DNA from: Bacteroidota bacterium
Lineage (GTDB): Bacteria > Bacteroidota > Bacteroidia > Chitinophagales > Chitinophagaceae
Reading direction: 5' to 3'
DNA length: 64,000 nt
NCBI GenBank assembly: GCA_947452905.1
Contig: CANGEP010000001.1
Coordinates: 124,001-188,000 of the forward strand
The position numbers and the translations under genes were made by a program. The notes beneath the pieces were generated by a model. It made no database searches and was not told the DNA's origin. It worked only from the letters and a program-made list of their open reading frames with translations. Below, in pieces: positions 26,072-35,117 of the stretch; within the stretch, counting starts at the first letter, position 1; the number at the start of each line of letters is the position of its first letter.

Positions 26072-29000
26072 TTAGGGTTTATAAATTTTATTAATCATAA
26101 ATTCCTTATAAATTTTTAAATCTTCTTCCGATTTAATGAGTTCAATATTTGATTTACCTACAATATAAAGTTCGTATTGTTTTGTGGGTATAAAGGAAAT
26201 AATTTCAGTTTTTAATCGGGGCTTAACTTTACTCAAGTAGTTTTTAGCAGTATTTGATTGTTCAAAAGGGCCTATCCAAACAATGTAGGTTTTGGCACTT
26301 AAGGAAATATTGCTAACACTTAATTTTAATTTAGAAAAATCATCTTCGTTTAAACCTACAAATGCATTTTGAATTTCCTTTACAAAATTTGGTTTAATGT
26401 CGGTAGTAACTAATGCTATATAATGTTGTTCGAGGGTGTCTAAATTAAAATTAAGACTAGGTATACTATTGTTAACAGTAATATTCGAATTGTTGATATT
26501 GCTACTATTTATGCTATTACTATCTTTAACTTTTGCTGCTAAATTTGAACTTATATTGGCTGCAACATTATTTGGAGATACCGTGTCGGCTGCTATTGGT
26601 TCTGTAATTGTTGCCTGTTTAGCAAAAGTTAGGCTTTGCAAATAATCCTCAGTGTTTTTTCTATTTTTTATTTCAGTGATAATATTCTTTGCCTTTTCTC
26701 TAATATATTCTGTTTTATTTAATAATAAAATTGAATCAAGAACAACTAGAGCGATGCTATCTTTACCTAATTGCGCATACATTTTTACTTTAATAAACTG
26801 AAAAGGTGTTTGCCATTTTGTTCTTTTAAAGTCGTTGGTATAGCTATCGGTTAATTTATAAAGACTATCCCAATTGCCTATACGAGATAAAAAGTAAGCA
26901 GATTTATATTCGTTTATAACTTCATTTTCTTTTTTCTTAGCGCTTAATTGAGCATTTTTCTTGCTCATATAGCTTCCCTTAGGGAACTGGGACTCTACTA
27001 TTTTAACGATACTATCAGCGCTTTCTTTTTTATTATCATGAATAAATTGACTTGCTAGATCTAGCAATGCACGTTCTGTAATAGCGGTGTCTATATTTTG
27101 GCTAATGAGTTTTTTATAATAGGGTAGTGCTTTGTCAAAGTCATTTAATTGAAATAAAAATGTTTGGGCTACTTGTAATATATTTTTATTCCATTCTTGC
27201 TTAGATTTTGCAAATGCATTGGCATTGGCAATTAAAGTGAAACTTGCACTGTCTTTTTTGGTGGTATCAGTAATTAATTTGGATTTATTATTTACATTAT
27301 TTATTTCGGCTGTGGATGTATTATTTGATTTAATACTAGCATATGCCATAGTCGCACTGGTTTTTCGTCGCCATGCGTCTACATTGGGTCGGTCACCCCA
27401 TTTTTGTTTAAAGTTTTGTTTGCCCTGAGTGATGGTATTTTTATTATCAAAATAAAAGCTACTGTTGCTGTTATTATTATTTTGTATAGGTAGAGGGGTG
27501 GACGTTATTTGGTCATTGTATAAATTTTTTTGACCAGCTTTATCGATGAACAGGTTTAGTAAATTTTCTTGTCTTAATTTCACTCTCTTCTCCCATCTTT
27601 TGGCAACTTCTTTTTGTATGTCAATAGGTAATTGATAAATATACTGAAGAGTGTCTTCCGTTTCAATTATCTCGATATTTTTTTGAATAGGAGCTATCCA
27701 TTTTTTTCGGGCAATTATTGTTTCATATTGAGGGTTTGTTTTTAAAATGTTGCCAATGCTATCATAAGCAATTTTTGCAATACCTAACAGATCATTTTTG
27801 TAATTAATGTCACCTAAAAGTTCGAATGATTTTTCCTTTTGTTTATTATTTGTATTATTATTCTTTATTGATTTTACTAGCCATAAGTTAGCTTTATCAA
27901 ATGCTTTGTTTTGTATGGCTAATTTAGCCATTTCGAAATATACAATATCTGCGTAGGGTTTATATTTTTCACGCTTCAACATGCGTTCTAATTCTTCTGC
28001 TAATTTTCCCCAAGAGATATCGGCATTTTTGGCCTCAATGCGGGTCATATTTATTTTAGCGTATACCCCAATGATGGGGTTAATGGAGCTTTCGTTTGCT
28101 TTTTTATACCAAGTATAAGCGTTTTTTGTATTATCTACTTTTTGCCATAACTGTGCAATTAAAAAATGCCATCTGCTTTTTGATATTTCATCAGGTGCGT
28201 TGTCTAAGGCGTCTGTTAAATATTTTGCTGCATTTTCATAGGACTCACTTATATAATATCCGTAAGCCAATTGCTCGTTTAAAAATGGATATAATCGTTT
28301 AGGAAATAAAGCGTCAGCCTTTAATAATTGTAATAAACTTATACCTTCATTAATTTCATTGGTTTCAAAATAGGTTCTTGCTTGCCAAACTAAAGATTCG
28401 TTCCTGATATTTACGTTTTCAAAAAATCGGTTATTTTCAGCAGTAGCGATACTAAACTTTCCATTTGTTTTTCTAAGATTGCTTCCAATTACTTGATCCA
28501 TGCCATTTTCTTTTTGATCAAAAGAATAATTGATGAATTGTAAAATACTTGCAGCGGTGTCAAAATTTTTATGGTATAAATATGCTTTTGCTAATAAAAG
28601 GTAGGCATCATCAACGTAATTACTTCTTAAATCATGTAATACAATATTTGCATTGCAACGATAAATAATAGAATCGATGCTGTATTTTGAAGTATTAGCT
28701 AAATCATAGTCATAAAAAGAAAGCAAATTTGTATAGTCCTCCAAAAATAGATCCCTAGCTTTTTGTATTATATTTTTAAGGTCATCTTCGGCATTATATA
28801 AATAATTAAATTGGGAAACTGTATTTTGATATGCTCTTCGAGATAGGGTATATTTTTTATTCAGTAATTTTTCATAAGGCAAGGGACGCTCTTCTTCATA
28901 AACAACCACTTTTTCACTCATTCCTTTAACTACCGCTTTTGCTTTTTCATTTATATTTTTAATATTATTGTTAATCGCCCCATTTATTTTTTTCTGGTTA

Positions 29001-29164
29001 CTATCTAAACTAGCATTTATCTTTTGTACAACTTTTAGTTTGTTTACATCGGTTATTTTTTTGGAAGTATCCTGTGCTATTACATGAATAGGGGAGCCAA
29101 GCATACATCCTATGATGAGCATGATTATTAAGTGAATATTTACTAGCTTGGGTATGGATTTCAT
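26072..29164 (-). CDS. sprE: Type IX secretion / gliding lipoprotein SprE (PorW), TPR-like
   Basis: A 1030-residue protein with a lipoprotein-like signal, Cys at residue 20 in MLIIGC. The middle is a long array of TPR-like helical repeats, for example the LLLAKAYLYHKNFDTAA segment near 190 and YENAAKYLTDALDNAPDEI near 315. A low-complexity Asn/Ser-rich stretch lies near 880-915. The C-terminal domain is like that of PorW. The N-terminal region (RPLPYEKLLNKKYTLSRRAY) and the domain order match SprE/PorW, which links T9SS core components. Porphyromonas and Flavobacterium homologues are needed for secretion. Confidence 0.85.
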   Translation of the reverse strand: MKSIPKLVNIHLIIMLIIGCMLGSPIHVIAQDTSKKITDVNKLKVVQKINASLDSNQKKINGAINNNIKNINEKAKAVVKGMSEKVVVYEEERPLPYEKLLNKKYTLSRRAYQNTVSQFNYLYNAEDDLKNIIQKARDLFLEDYTNLLSFYDYDLANTSKYSIDSIIYRCNANIVLHDLRSNYVDDAYLLLAKAYLYHKNFDTAASILQFINYSFDQKENGMDQVIGSNLRKTNGKFSIATAENNRFFENVNIRNESLVWQARTYFETNEINEGISLLQLLKADALFPKRLYPFLNEQLAYGYYISESYENAAKYLTDALDNAPDEISKSRWHFLIAQLWQKVDNTKNAYTWYKKANESSINPIIGVYAKINMTRIEAKNADISWGKLAEELERMLKREKYKPYADIVYFEMAKLAIQNKAFDKANLWLVKSIKNNNTNNKQKEKSFELLGDINYKNDLLGIAKIAYDSIGNILKTNPQYETIIARKKWIAPIQKNIEIIETEDTLQYIYQLPIDIQKEVAKRWEKRVKLRQENLLNLFIDKAGQKNLYNDQITSTPLPIQNNNNSNSSFYFDNKNTITQGKQNFKQKWGDRPNVDAWRRKTSATMAYASIKSNNTSTAEINNVNNKSKLITDTTKKDSASFTLIANANAFAKSKQEWNKNILQVAQTFLFQLNDFDKALPYYKKLISQNIDTAITERALLDLASQFIHDNKKESADSIVKIVESQFPKGSYMSKKNAQLSAKKKENEVINEYKSAYFLSRIGNWDSLYKLTDSYTNDFKRTKWQTPFQFIKVKMYAQLGKDSIALVVLDSILLLNKTEYIREKAKNIITEIKNRKNTEDYLQSLTFAKQATITEPIAADTVSPNNVAANISSNLAAKVKDSNSINSSNINNSNITVNNSIPSLNFNLDTLEQHYIALVTTDIKPNFVKEIQNAFVGLNEDDFSKLKLSVSNISLSAKTYIVWIGPFEQSNTAKNYLSKVKPRLKTEIISFIPTKQYELYIVGKSNIELIKSEEDLKIYKEFMINKIYKP

Positions 29165-29257
29165 AAATGGGTCAAAATCGCCTTAAAAATACAATTAATC
29201 CTTATTATTTGGTCAAAAATTGCTATACCATCGTATCTTTAACTAGCTTTTATTTCT

Positions 29258-29653
29258 ATGGCAAATTTCGATATCAATAATACCTTTAAAAGAACGAGTA
29301 ACACCTATCGTTTAGTGGTCATGAATGATGACACTTACGACGAAGTTGTGGCATTTAGGCTGTCTCGAAAATCTGTATATGTAGGGTTAAGTATTTCATT
29401 TATTCTTTTGGTTGGATTAACAATTGCTTTAATTGCATTTACCCCTTTAAAGTATTATATACCAGGTTACGGAACCAAAGAGAGTAGGTCAACGCTTCAA
29501 TTACTTAAAATTAGAACCGATTCACTAGAACAAACCATTCATGTTAAAGAACAATATCTTGAAGGATTAAAAAAGGTATTAACCGAAGGGAATCCTCAAC
29601 AATTAGACACTTTGCCTTTACAACTTCCAGAGAGTAAACAATCCATCGATTAA
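29258..29653 (+). CDS. Membrane protein resembling the N-terminus of Bacteroidota M23 peptidases
   Basis: A 131-residue protein. Residues 16-30 (YRLVVMNDDTYDEVV) and the membrane segment at about 43-66, ending FTPLKYYIPGYG, closely resemble the start of Bacteroidota M23 (LytM) metallopeptidases. A short coiled-coil-like segment follows (about 80-110). The frame then ends, with no HxH or HxxxD zinc motif, and none appears in the other frames before the next gene. It is either a stand-alone scaffold form or a relic that lost its peptidase domain. It is divergent from sprE and 10 nt upstream of atpZ-like. Confidence 0.7.
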   Translation: MANFDINNTFKRTSNTYRLVVMNDDTYDEVVAFRLSRKSVYVGLSISFILLVGLTIALIAFTPLKYYIPGYGTKESRSTLQLLKIRTDSLEQTIHVKEQYLEGLKKVLTEGNPQQLDTLPLQLPESKQSID

Positions 29654-29663
29654 TTCTGTATTC

Positions 29664-29882
29664 TTGAAAGTTTCTAAAACACCAAAAAACGGTACCAATT
29701 GGGTAAAATTTGCTGGTTTAGCGAGTCAATGGGCTATCGCACTTACCATCTTACTTTTTGTAGGTGCTACCATCGATAAAAAATGTATCTCCTATTATAC
29801 CACCCCTATTTTTATTTGGATATTACCTTTTTTATTTATCATTATTTCATTAATCAGTATCATAAAACAAACAAAATTATAA
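29664..29882 (+). CDS. AtpZ/AtpI-like small membrane protein
   Basis: A 72-residue protein with two membrane helices (about 20-38 and 48-68) joined by the charged turn GATIDKK. This is the pattern of AtpZ (ATPase_gene1 family), which usually precedes the F1F0 ATP synthase genes and may help c-ring assembly or cation uptake. The start appears to be TTG at 29664; no nearby ATG fits. The next gene follows 10 nt later. The structural ATP synthase genes are absent here. Confidence 0.6.
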   Translation: MKVSKTPKNGTNWVKFAGLASQWAIALTILLFVGATIDKKCISYYTTPIFIWILPFLFIIISLISIIKQTKL

Positions 29883-29892
29883 AACCTATTAT

Positions 29893-30264
29893 ATGAATTT
29901 TAAAAAATTAGTACCCCTTTTAATCTTGTTTGTAATAGTCAATATGATATTAATACTTGGATATGAAAATAATTGGGCAGAAGGGTTAAAACATAAATTT
30001 ATCATGACTGTAAATTTGATGTTAGTTAGTATGTCTGTTTTTAATTTTCTGAGAATAAGAAAAATGAAAGCCACTAATCCTCATGCAATGGTGAGATCTG
30101 TAATGGTGGGCACCCTTTTAAAAATGCTTTTTTTTGCAGGTGCTGCACTTATATATGCTTCTCAAAAATTGGGTCCAGTAGGGATACCCACTTTACTTAT
30201 TTGTATGGGGCTTTATTTATTATACACTTGGTTAGAGATTCAATGGACCTTACAAAAGAAATAG
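29893..30264 (+). CDS. Four-helix membrane protein, AtpI-like
   Basis: A 123-residue protein with four hydrophobic segments (about 7-23, 35-53, 68-90 and 95-115) and a central basic loop, RIRKMKATNPHAMVR. It resembles the uncharacterised protein that sits between atpZ and atpB in many Bacteroidota. Function by family is unproven, and ATP synthase assembly is inferred only from that context. It is followed within 7 nt by the SprT-like gene rather than atpB. Confidence 0.6.
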   Translation: MNFKKLVPLLILFVIVNMILILGYENNWAEGLKHKFIMTVNLMLVSMSVFNFLRIRKMKATNPHAMVRSVMVGTLLKMLFFAGAALIYASQKLGPVGIPTLLICMGLYLLYTWLEIQWTLQKK

Positions 30265-30271
30265 TTTTGCT

Positions 30272-30895
30272 ATGGCCAAAGTGGAACATCCTTTACAAGC
30301 CTTAAAAGCATATTTGCCCACTGGTTCTTTTGAACCAGTAGTAGATTTAATTAATTTTTATAAGGTTCACTTAACTGTTACTAAGGCAAGAAAATCTGTA
30401 TTAGGAGATTATCGACATCCTTTTTTAGGGTCCAACCATAAAATATCGGTAAATGGAAATTTAAATAAATTTGAATTTTTAATTACCCTTTTACATGAAT
30501 TAGCCCACCTTCTTTGTTTTGAACAATATAAAAATAGGGTGGAAGCACATGGTAAAGAATGGAAAAATATTTATGGTCAATTATTAGTGCAGTTTATTAA
30601 ACTTGAAATTTTTCCTGATGATATCCGTAAAAGTTTGCAAAAAACTTTGTTAAATCCGGCTGCTACTGCTAATGGTGAAACCGCTCTATTATTGGTTTTG
30701 AGAACATATGATGCTGTCAAAAAAGAGGGACAGACCTATGTGGCTCATTTGCCTGAAGGAACGGTTTTTGAATCCTTACAAGGCCGTGTATTTAAAAGAG
30801 GCGCAAAAAGAAGAATTAGAATTGAATGTGTTGAGATCTCTACGGGGCATGTATACTCATTTAGTCCCTTAACTGAGGTTAAAGTAATTCAATAA
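30272..30895 (+). CDS. SprT-like zinc metalloprotease family protein
   Basis: A 207-residue protein with a SprT-type zinc motif HELAH in LLHELAHLLCF near residues 76-86 and a further His-containing HGKEWKNIY near 98-106. The C-terminal third (about 135-207) is a basic beta-rich extension (RGAKRRIRIEC) that may bind nucleic acid. Eukaryotic relatives (Spartan) cut DNA-protein crosslinks, but the bacterial role is not established. It starts 7 nt after the AtpI-like gene. Confidence 0.8.
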   Translation: MAKVEHPLQALKAYLPTGSFEPVVDLINFYKVHLTVTKARKSVLGDYRHPFLGSNHKISVNGNLNKFEFLITLLHELAHLLCFEQYKNRVEAHGKEWKNIYGQLLVQFIKLEIFPDDIRKSLQKTLLNPAATANGETALLLVLRTYDAVKKEGQTYVAHLPEGTVFESLQGRVFKRGAKRRIRIECVEISTGHVYSFSPLTEVKVIQ

Positions 30896-30926
30896 AAAAT
30901 GCCTCGAATTATCGAGGCATTTTTTA
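30894..30926. terminator. Bidirectional terminator, SprT-like / sucC
   Basis: A perfect 13-bp stem, AAAAAATGCCTCG (30894-30906) with CGAGGCATTTTTT (30913-30925) and a 6-nt loop, lies between two convergent genes. Confidence 0.93.
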
Positions 30927-30948
30927 TAAGAAAGAATTTTTAAGCTTA

Positions 30949-32160
30949 CTATGCCACAGCTTGTTTTACTAGGTCGGCAGCTTCACTAAGTAAGATAGCA
31001 GATTGAACTTTTAATCCACTCTCATCTATTAATTTTTTAGCTTCTACTGCATTGGTCCCTTGTAAACGAACAATGATAGGGATATTAATATTTCCTAATT
31101 TGTTAAAGGCTTCAATTACCCCAGCAGCCACACGATCACAACGAACGATACCACCAAAGATGTTAATTAAAATTGCTTTTACATTAGGGTCTTTCATGAT
31201 AATTCTAAATCCTGCTTCAACTGTTTGTGCGTTGGCTGTACCACCTACATCTAAGAAGTTAGCAGGTTCGCCACCACTTAATTTAATCATATCCATGGTA
31301 GCCATAGCTAAGCCAGCACCATTTACCATACAACCCACATTGCCATCTAATTTAACAAAGTTTAAATTAAATTCACCAGCTTCTACTTCCGTTGGATCTT
31401 CTTCAGATACATCTCTCATGGCTAATAAATCTGCATGACGCATTAAGGCATTGTCATCTAAATTCATTTTACAATCCACTGCAATTATTTTGTCATCCGA
31501 AGTTTTAAATAAAGGATTAATTTCCAACATGGCACAGTCTAAGCCAACATAGGCGTTATATAAATTGGTAACAAATTTTACGCAATTTTTTAAAGCTTCA
31601 CCACTTAAACCTAAGTTGAAAGCGATTTTTCTAGCTTGAAAACCTTGTAATCCACCACCTGGGTGAACCCACTCTTTAAATATTTTTTCGGGTGTATTGT
31701 GTGCTACTTCTTCAATATCCATTCCGCCTTCTGTACTATACATGACTACATTCATCCCTTTTGCACGATCTAATAAAATAGATAAATAAAATTCTTTTGT
31801 GGGTTGAGGGCCTTCATAGTAAACATCTTGAGCTACTAATATTTTACTTACTAGTTTTCCTGCAGGACCAGTTTGAATGGTAACCAGGGTGCCACCTAAA
31901 ATGTTTTTAGCAAAGTTGGCAATATCATCGGCAGATTTACCTACTGCAACACCTCTTTGTTCAGTGCCTTCAATTTTACCTTTACCACGACCACCTGCGT
32001 GTATTTGTGCTTTAACAACAGCAAACTTATTGTTGGTTTCAGTGGCTATTTTTTGATAAGCAGCCACAGCCGCTTCAACTGTTTCAACAGCAACCCCTTC
32101 TTGAACGGGTACATTATACTTTTTTAGTAATTCCTTAGCTTGATACTCATGCAGGTTCAT
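30949..32160 (-). CDS. sucC: Succinyl-CoA synthetase, beta subunit
   Basis: A 403-residue ATP-grasp subunit starting MNLHEYQAKELLKKYNVPV. It has the conserved HAGGRGKGK loop near residues 52-60, EINPLF near 205 and the C-terminal nucleotide and CoA-ligase-like domain with NIFGGIVRCD. It makes ATP or GTP with succinate from succinyl-CoA in the TCA cycle, together with SucD. sucD is not adjacent on either side, so the two subunits are encoded apart here. Single-gene transcript, convergent with SprT-like. Confidence 0.96.
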   Translation of the reverse strand: MNLHEYQAKELLKKYNVPVQEGVAVETVEAAVAAYQKIATETNNKFAVVKAQIHAGGRGKGKIEGTEQRGVAVGKSADDIANFAKNILGGTLVTIQTGPAGKLVSKILVAQDVYYEGPQPTKEFYLSILLDRAKGMNVVMYSTEGGMDIEEVAHNTPEKIFKEWVHPGGGLQGFQARKIAFNLGLSGEALKNCVKFVTNLYNAYVGLDCAMLEINPLFKTSDDKIIAVDCKMNLDDNALMRHADLLAMRDVSEEDPTEVEAGEFNLNFVKLDGNVGCMVNGAGLAMATMDMIKLSGGEPANFLDVGGTANAQTVEAGFRIIMKDPNVKAILINIFGGIVRCDRVAAGVIEAFNKLGNINIPIIVRLQGTNAVEAKKLIDESGLKVQSAILLSEAADLVKQAVA

Positions 32161-32231
32161 ACAAATAAAATTTTGGCGAAGATACTAGATTATAGGCATA
32201 TTTTTGATTACAAAAGGAGCTAAAATTATAT

Positions 32232-32262
32232 TTTGTTGTTTAAACATTGATATATAACTTTA
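32232..32262 (+). promoter_or_regulatory. Promoter of the YceI-family gene
   Basis: TTTG ending at 32235, 19 nt spacer, TAACTTTA at 32255-32262 (one mismatch to TAnnTTTG). It leaves a leader of about 40 nt before the ATG at 32308. Confidence 0.55.
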
Positions 32263-32307
32263 CTTTCTAAAAACTAATTAAACAATCCTAAACTAAAATT
32301 GTAAAAA

Positions 32308-32880
32308 ATGAAAAAAATCATGTTTGCTATGGCTTTGATACTTGTATCTACTGCCATGTTCGCTTTCGCTCCAAAAAACGGAAAAAACGATGTAACTACT
32401 TTTACTGTTGATGCTACTAAAAGCAAGGTAGATTGGACAGGTTCTAAAAAAAGTGATTTTCATACTGGTTATTTTCCAGTAAAATCTGGTTCTGTAAAAG
32501 TAGATGGTGGTAAACTAGTAGGTGGTAGTTTTGTAATTAATGTTGCGGGTTTAAAAGTAACAGATGCTGCTGGTGATCGTTTACAAGGTCATTTGTCTTC
32601 AGCTGATTTCTTTGATATTGCAAAATTTGGTGAAGCAACTTTCACTATTACAAGTGTTACTTATACTAAAGCAGACAAAGCCACTATTGCTGGCGAACTT
32701 AGTTTAAAAGGTGTTAAAGCGCCAGTTAGTTTCACTGCGACAATTAGAAATGCGGATGACAAAGGGTTCTTTGCTGAAGCTTTCTTCCCATTTGATCGTA
32801 CAGTATTTGGCATCAACTATGGTATAGGAATGGTAGATACTGATGTTCAATTAGCGATTCACATTTATGGTACAAAATAG
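32308..32880 (+). CDS. Secreted YceI-family lipid-binding protein
   Basis: A 190-residue protein with a signal peptide (about 1-20, MKKIMFAMAL...MFAFA) and one YceI domain. It begins TFTVDATKSKVDWTGSK and includes the HTGYFPVKSGSV and GELSLKGVKAPVSF stretches. YceI proteins are lipocalin-like barrels that bind long hydrophobic chains such as polyisoprenoids in the periplasm. The cargo here is unknown. It has its own promoter and a bidirectional terminator. Confidence 0.93.
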   Translation: MKKIMFAMALILVSTAMFAFAPKNGKNDVTTFTVDATKSKVDWTGSKKSDFHTGYFPVKSGSVKVDGGKLVGGSFVINVAGLKVTDAAGDRLQGHLSSADFFDIAKFGEATFTITSVTYTKADKATIAGELSLKGVKAPVSFTATIRNADDKGFFAEAFFPFDRTVFGINYGIGMVDTDVQLAIHIYGTK

Positions 32881-32903
32881 TTTTAATTAAGCTATTTTAT
32901 AAT

Positions 32904-32940
32904 ATTAAAAAGGCTCCCAAAATTGGGAGCCTTTTTAATT
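32904..32940. terminator. Bidirectional terminator, YceI / DinB
   Basis: A long stem, AAAAAGGCTCCCAA paired with TTGGGAGCCTTTTT around a 2-nt loop and extended by flanking AT pairs. It serves the YceI gene and the minus-strand operon ending in DinB. Confidence 0.93.
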
Positions 32941-32956
32941 AAATGATAAGAGGTTA

Positions 32957-33469
32957 TTATACTGCGTAACGTTCTTTTAAAATATGCAAATGATGCAATG
33001 CATGTCCAAAAATAATAAAGCCTAATGCATTTACAGAAATGGGATGTCCACTCGCTGTACCCATCGATTTCATTTGCTGCTCTGTGAAGGAAGCAAAAAG
33101 TAAATTGGTTGATTGTCTTACCACTCGCCATTCTGTAAGCATCTCTTTCCAGTTTCTATTTTCAGCTGTTCCATTTTTCGCGTATTCATTTTCATCAAAA
33201 CCTAATAAAGCAGCTGGTTCGTTTCTAGCAATAGCTAAGGCGCGATAAGCAAAAATTCTTTCGGTATCAATTACGTGTTGAAACATTTGCTTTATAGTCC
33301 ATTTATCGGGGCCATAAGCAAAATTCGTTCTTTCGGCAGGAATAGCAGCCCAAGATTCTGTGATACGCTCATGATATTGTTGCACTAAGATGGAATAATC
33401 TTTTCCACTGGTGTAATTAATATAAGTTTGATGAAATTTACCATATTCAGTGGCACTGGGTCTAGGCAT
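32957..33469 (-). CDS. DinB/YfiT-type putative metalloenzyme
   Basis: A 170-residue four-helix-bundle protein of the DinB_2 family. The three expected metal-ligand histidines appear to be in MFQHVIDTE near residue 66 and in FGHALHHLHIL near 154-160. The family includes thiol-dependent transferases, and no substrate can be assigned. It is the last gene of a five-gene minus-strand operon, 5 nt after the subtilase, and ends at a strong terminator. Confidence 0.88.
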   Translation of the reverse strand: MPRPSATEYGKFHQTYINYTSGKDYSILVQQYHERITESWAAIPAERTNFAYGPDKWTIKQMFQHVIDTERIFAYRALAIARNEPAALLGFDENEYAKNGTAENRNWKEMLTEWRVVRQSTNLLFASFTEQQMKSMGTASGHPISVNALGFIIFGHALHHLHILKERYAV

Positions 33470-33474
33470 GATTT

Positions 33475-35112
33475 TTATTTTTTTATTTTTGATTTGAAAG
33501 CTACTTGTTTGGCCAAAACTAATGCGTTATTGGCATTCACAATTCCTCCAGCAGCTACCATTTGGGAAAGTGTTTTAGTAAAGTCTTTTTGTGGAATCGT
33601 AAAACTCGTTTTTGTATCAGCGGGTTTCCATACCGAGTTCATGATAATTTCTTTTACCTGAATAGCCGTTAAATTAGGATAGTAAGCTCTAATTAAAGCA
33701 GCAATATGTGAAACAATAGGGGATGCCATACTTGTCCCTTGTAAATAACCAAAACTGTGCAAGCCAGGTATAGTAGAATAAATTTTGTTCCCTGGTGAAA
33801 ATACATCCACAATTTTTGGACCATAATTACTAAAGTCGGTAAGCAAACTGCCATTAATAAAAATAGCACTACTTGCTCCAATGGTAAGTATATTTTTTGC
33901 TGTGTCTTTGTGTAAAAAAGAAACAGGATTTGGATAAACACTTTTAAGGTCTAAATCATAGGCTTCATTTCCAGCCGAATGAATTAATAAAACATCTTTT
34001 TGTGCTGCATATCTAATAGCGCTATCCACCCAAGGTTGTTCTGGTGAAAAAGATTTGCCAAAACTCATGTTAATAATTTTAGCACCATTGTCAACTGCAT
34101 AAAAAATTGCTAAGGCAATATCTTTATCATATTCGTCTCCATCAGGAACAGCTCTAATTCCCATAATTTTTATACAATTGGGGGACCATTTAATACTGCT
34201 ATCAGGAATACTAGCCACTAAACCTGCAACATGAGTGCCATGTTTTGCATTAGGCCCTGTGATATCTGGATTACCGTAAAATCGATCATTAATAGCATTA
34301 TAATTATCACCTATAATTGTTCTTGCATTAAGGGGAGGATTTTGTTTTGCAGTAGAAGCAATCTCTTTGCCTTCGATATATTCACCTAAGTCCTCGATTA
34401 GTTCTTTAAAGCTTGTTTCTTTTTCAATGCCTAAAATTGGGGCAGTTCTTAAATAGGCCATCTTGGCCTCTAAAACAGTTCTGCTAATAGGTTGATAATC
34501 GGCAAGTGTTTGAATGGTAAAGCTAGAGTCACTTAGTTCTTTTAATAGTATACCGCCAATTTTTTTAATCGCCGAAAAAGCCATTTTTAAATATTGCAAA
34601 TTGGCAGCGTCTTCATCAGAGAATTCAACTTCTTTGGCTGCATCCAACCAATCTTGGTATTGTTTAAATTGAGTTTTAGACCAATGGGTAGAGTCAATTT
34701 TTACATTTTCAAAAGCTAATTTGTAAGCGTGATATATTCTTGTTTTTTCACTTGCTGCTTTATTAATATTTTGTCCTTTACTATTACCTAAGAAATTCCA
34801 GCCTCTTATATCATCAATATATCCATTATGATCATCATCAATACCATTGCCTGGAATCTCTTTGGTATTTATCCATAAATAAGGTTTAAGATCCAATTGA
34901 TTGGTGTCGATACCTCCATCAATTACTGCAACAATAATGGAGGTAGGTTTTTGAGGGAGGCTTGCTAATTGTTGATAGGCTTTTACTAAACTTATGCCGT
35001 GCACTGAATCCGAACTATAATCTTTCCAATGCCAATTTTGTGAAGCCATTTTTTGACACCATCCTATATGAACAATCCATAAAAAAGAAACACTTAGAAT
35101 TAGTTTTTTCAT
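33475..35112 (-). CDS. Secreted S8 subtilisin-family peptidase
   Basis: A 545-residue protease starting at the ATG at 35112 (MKKLILSVSF...GWCQ signal peptide). A GTG two codons upstream (35118) would overlap the previous stop. The triad is D65 (VIDGGIDTN), H294 (HGTHVAG) and S461 (GTSMASP). About 229 residues separate Asp and His, against some 30 in classic subtilisins, so a large helical, charged insertion lies between them. No type IX C-terminal domain is visible; the protein ends in basic residues. It is probably periplasmic. It sits between ALDH7 and DinB in the operon. Confidence 0.92.
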   Translation of the reverse strand: MKKLILSVSFLWIVHIGWCQKMASQNWHWKDYSSDSVHGISLVKAYQQLASLPQKPTSIIVAVIDGGIDTNQLDLKPYLWINTKEIPGNGIDDDHNGYIDDIRGWNFLGNSKGQNINKAASEKTRIYHAYKLAFENVKIDSTHWSKTQFKQYQDWLDAAKEVEFSDEDAANLQYLKMAFSAIKKIGGILLKELSDSSFTIQTLADYQPISRTVLEAKMAYLRTAPILGIEKETSFKELIEDLGEYIEGKEIASTAKQNPPLNARTIIGDNYNAINDRFYGNPDITGPNAKHGTHVAGLVASIPDSSIKWSPNCIKIMGIRAVPDGDEYDKDIALAIFYAVDNGAKIINMSFGKSFSPEQPWVDSAIRYAAQKDVLLIHSAGNEAYDLDLKSVYPNPVSFLHKDTAKNILTIGASSAIFINGSLLTDFSNYGPKIVDVFSPGNKIYSTIPGLHSFGYLQGTSMASPIVSHIAALIRAYYPNLTAIQVKEIIMNSVWKPADTKTSFTIPQKDFTKTLSQMVAAGGIVNANNALVLAKQVAFKSKIKK

Positions 35113-35117
35113 ACCCA

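Noticed and set aside
29640..29664. A frameshift joining the M23-like stub to a downstream peptidase domain
   Set aside because: No frame between 29653 and 30264 encodes a LytM zinc motif. The following frames are hydrophobic AtpZ/AtpI-like proteins.
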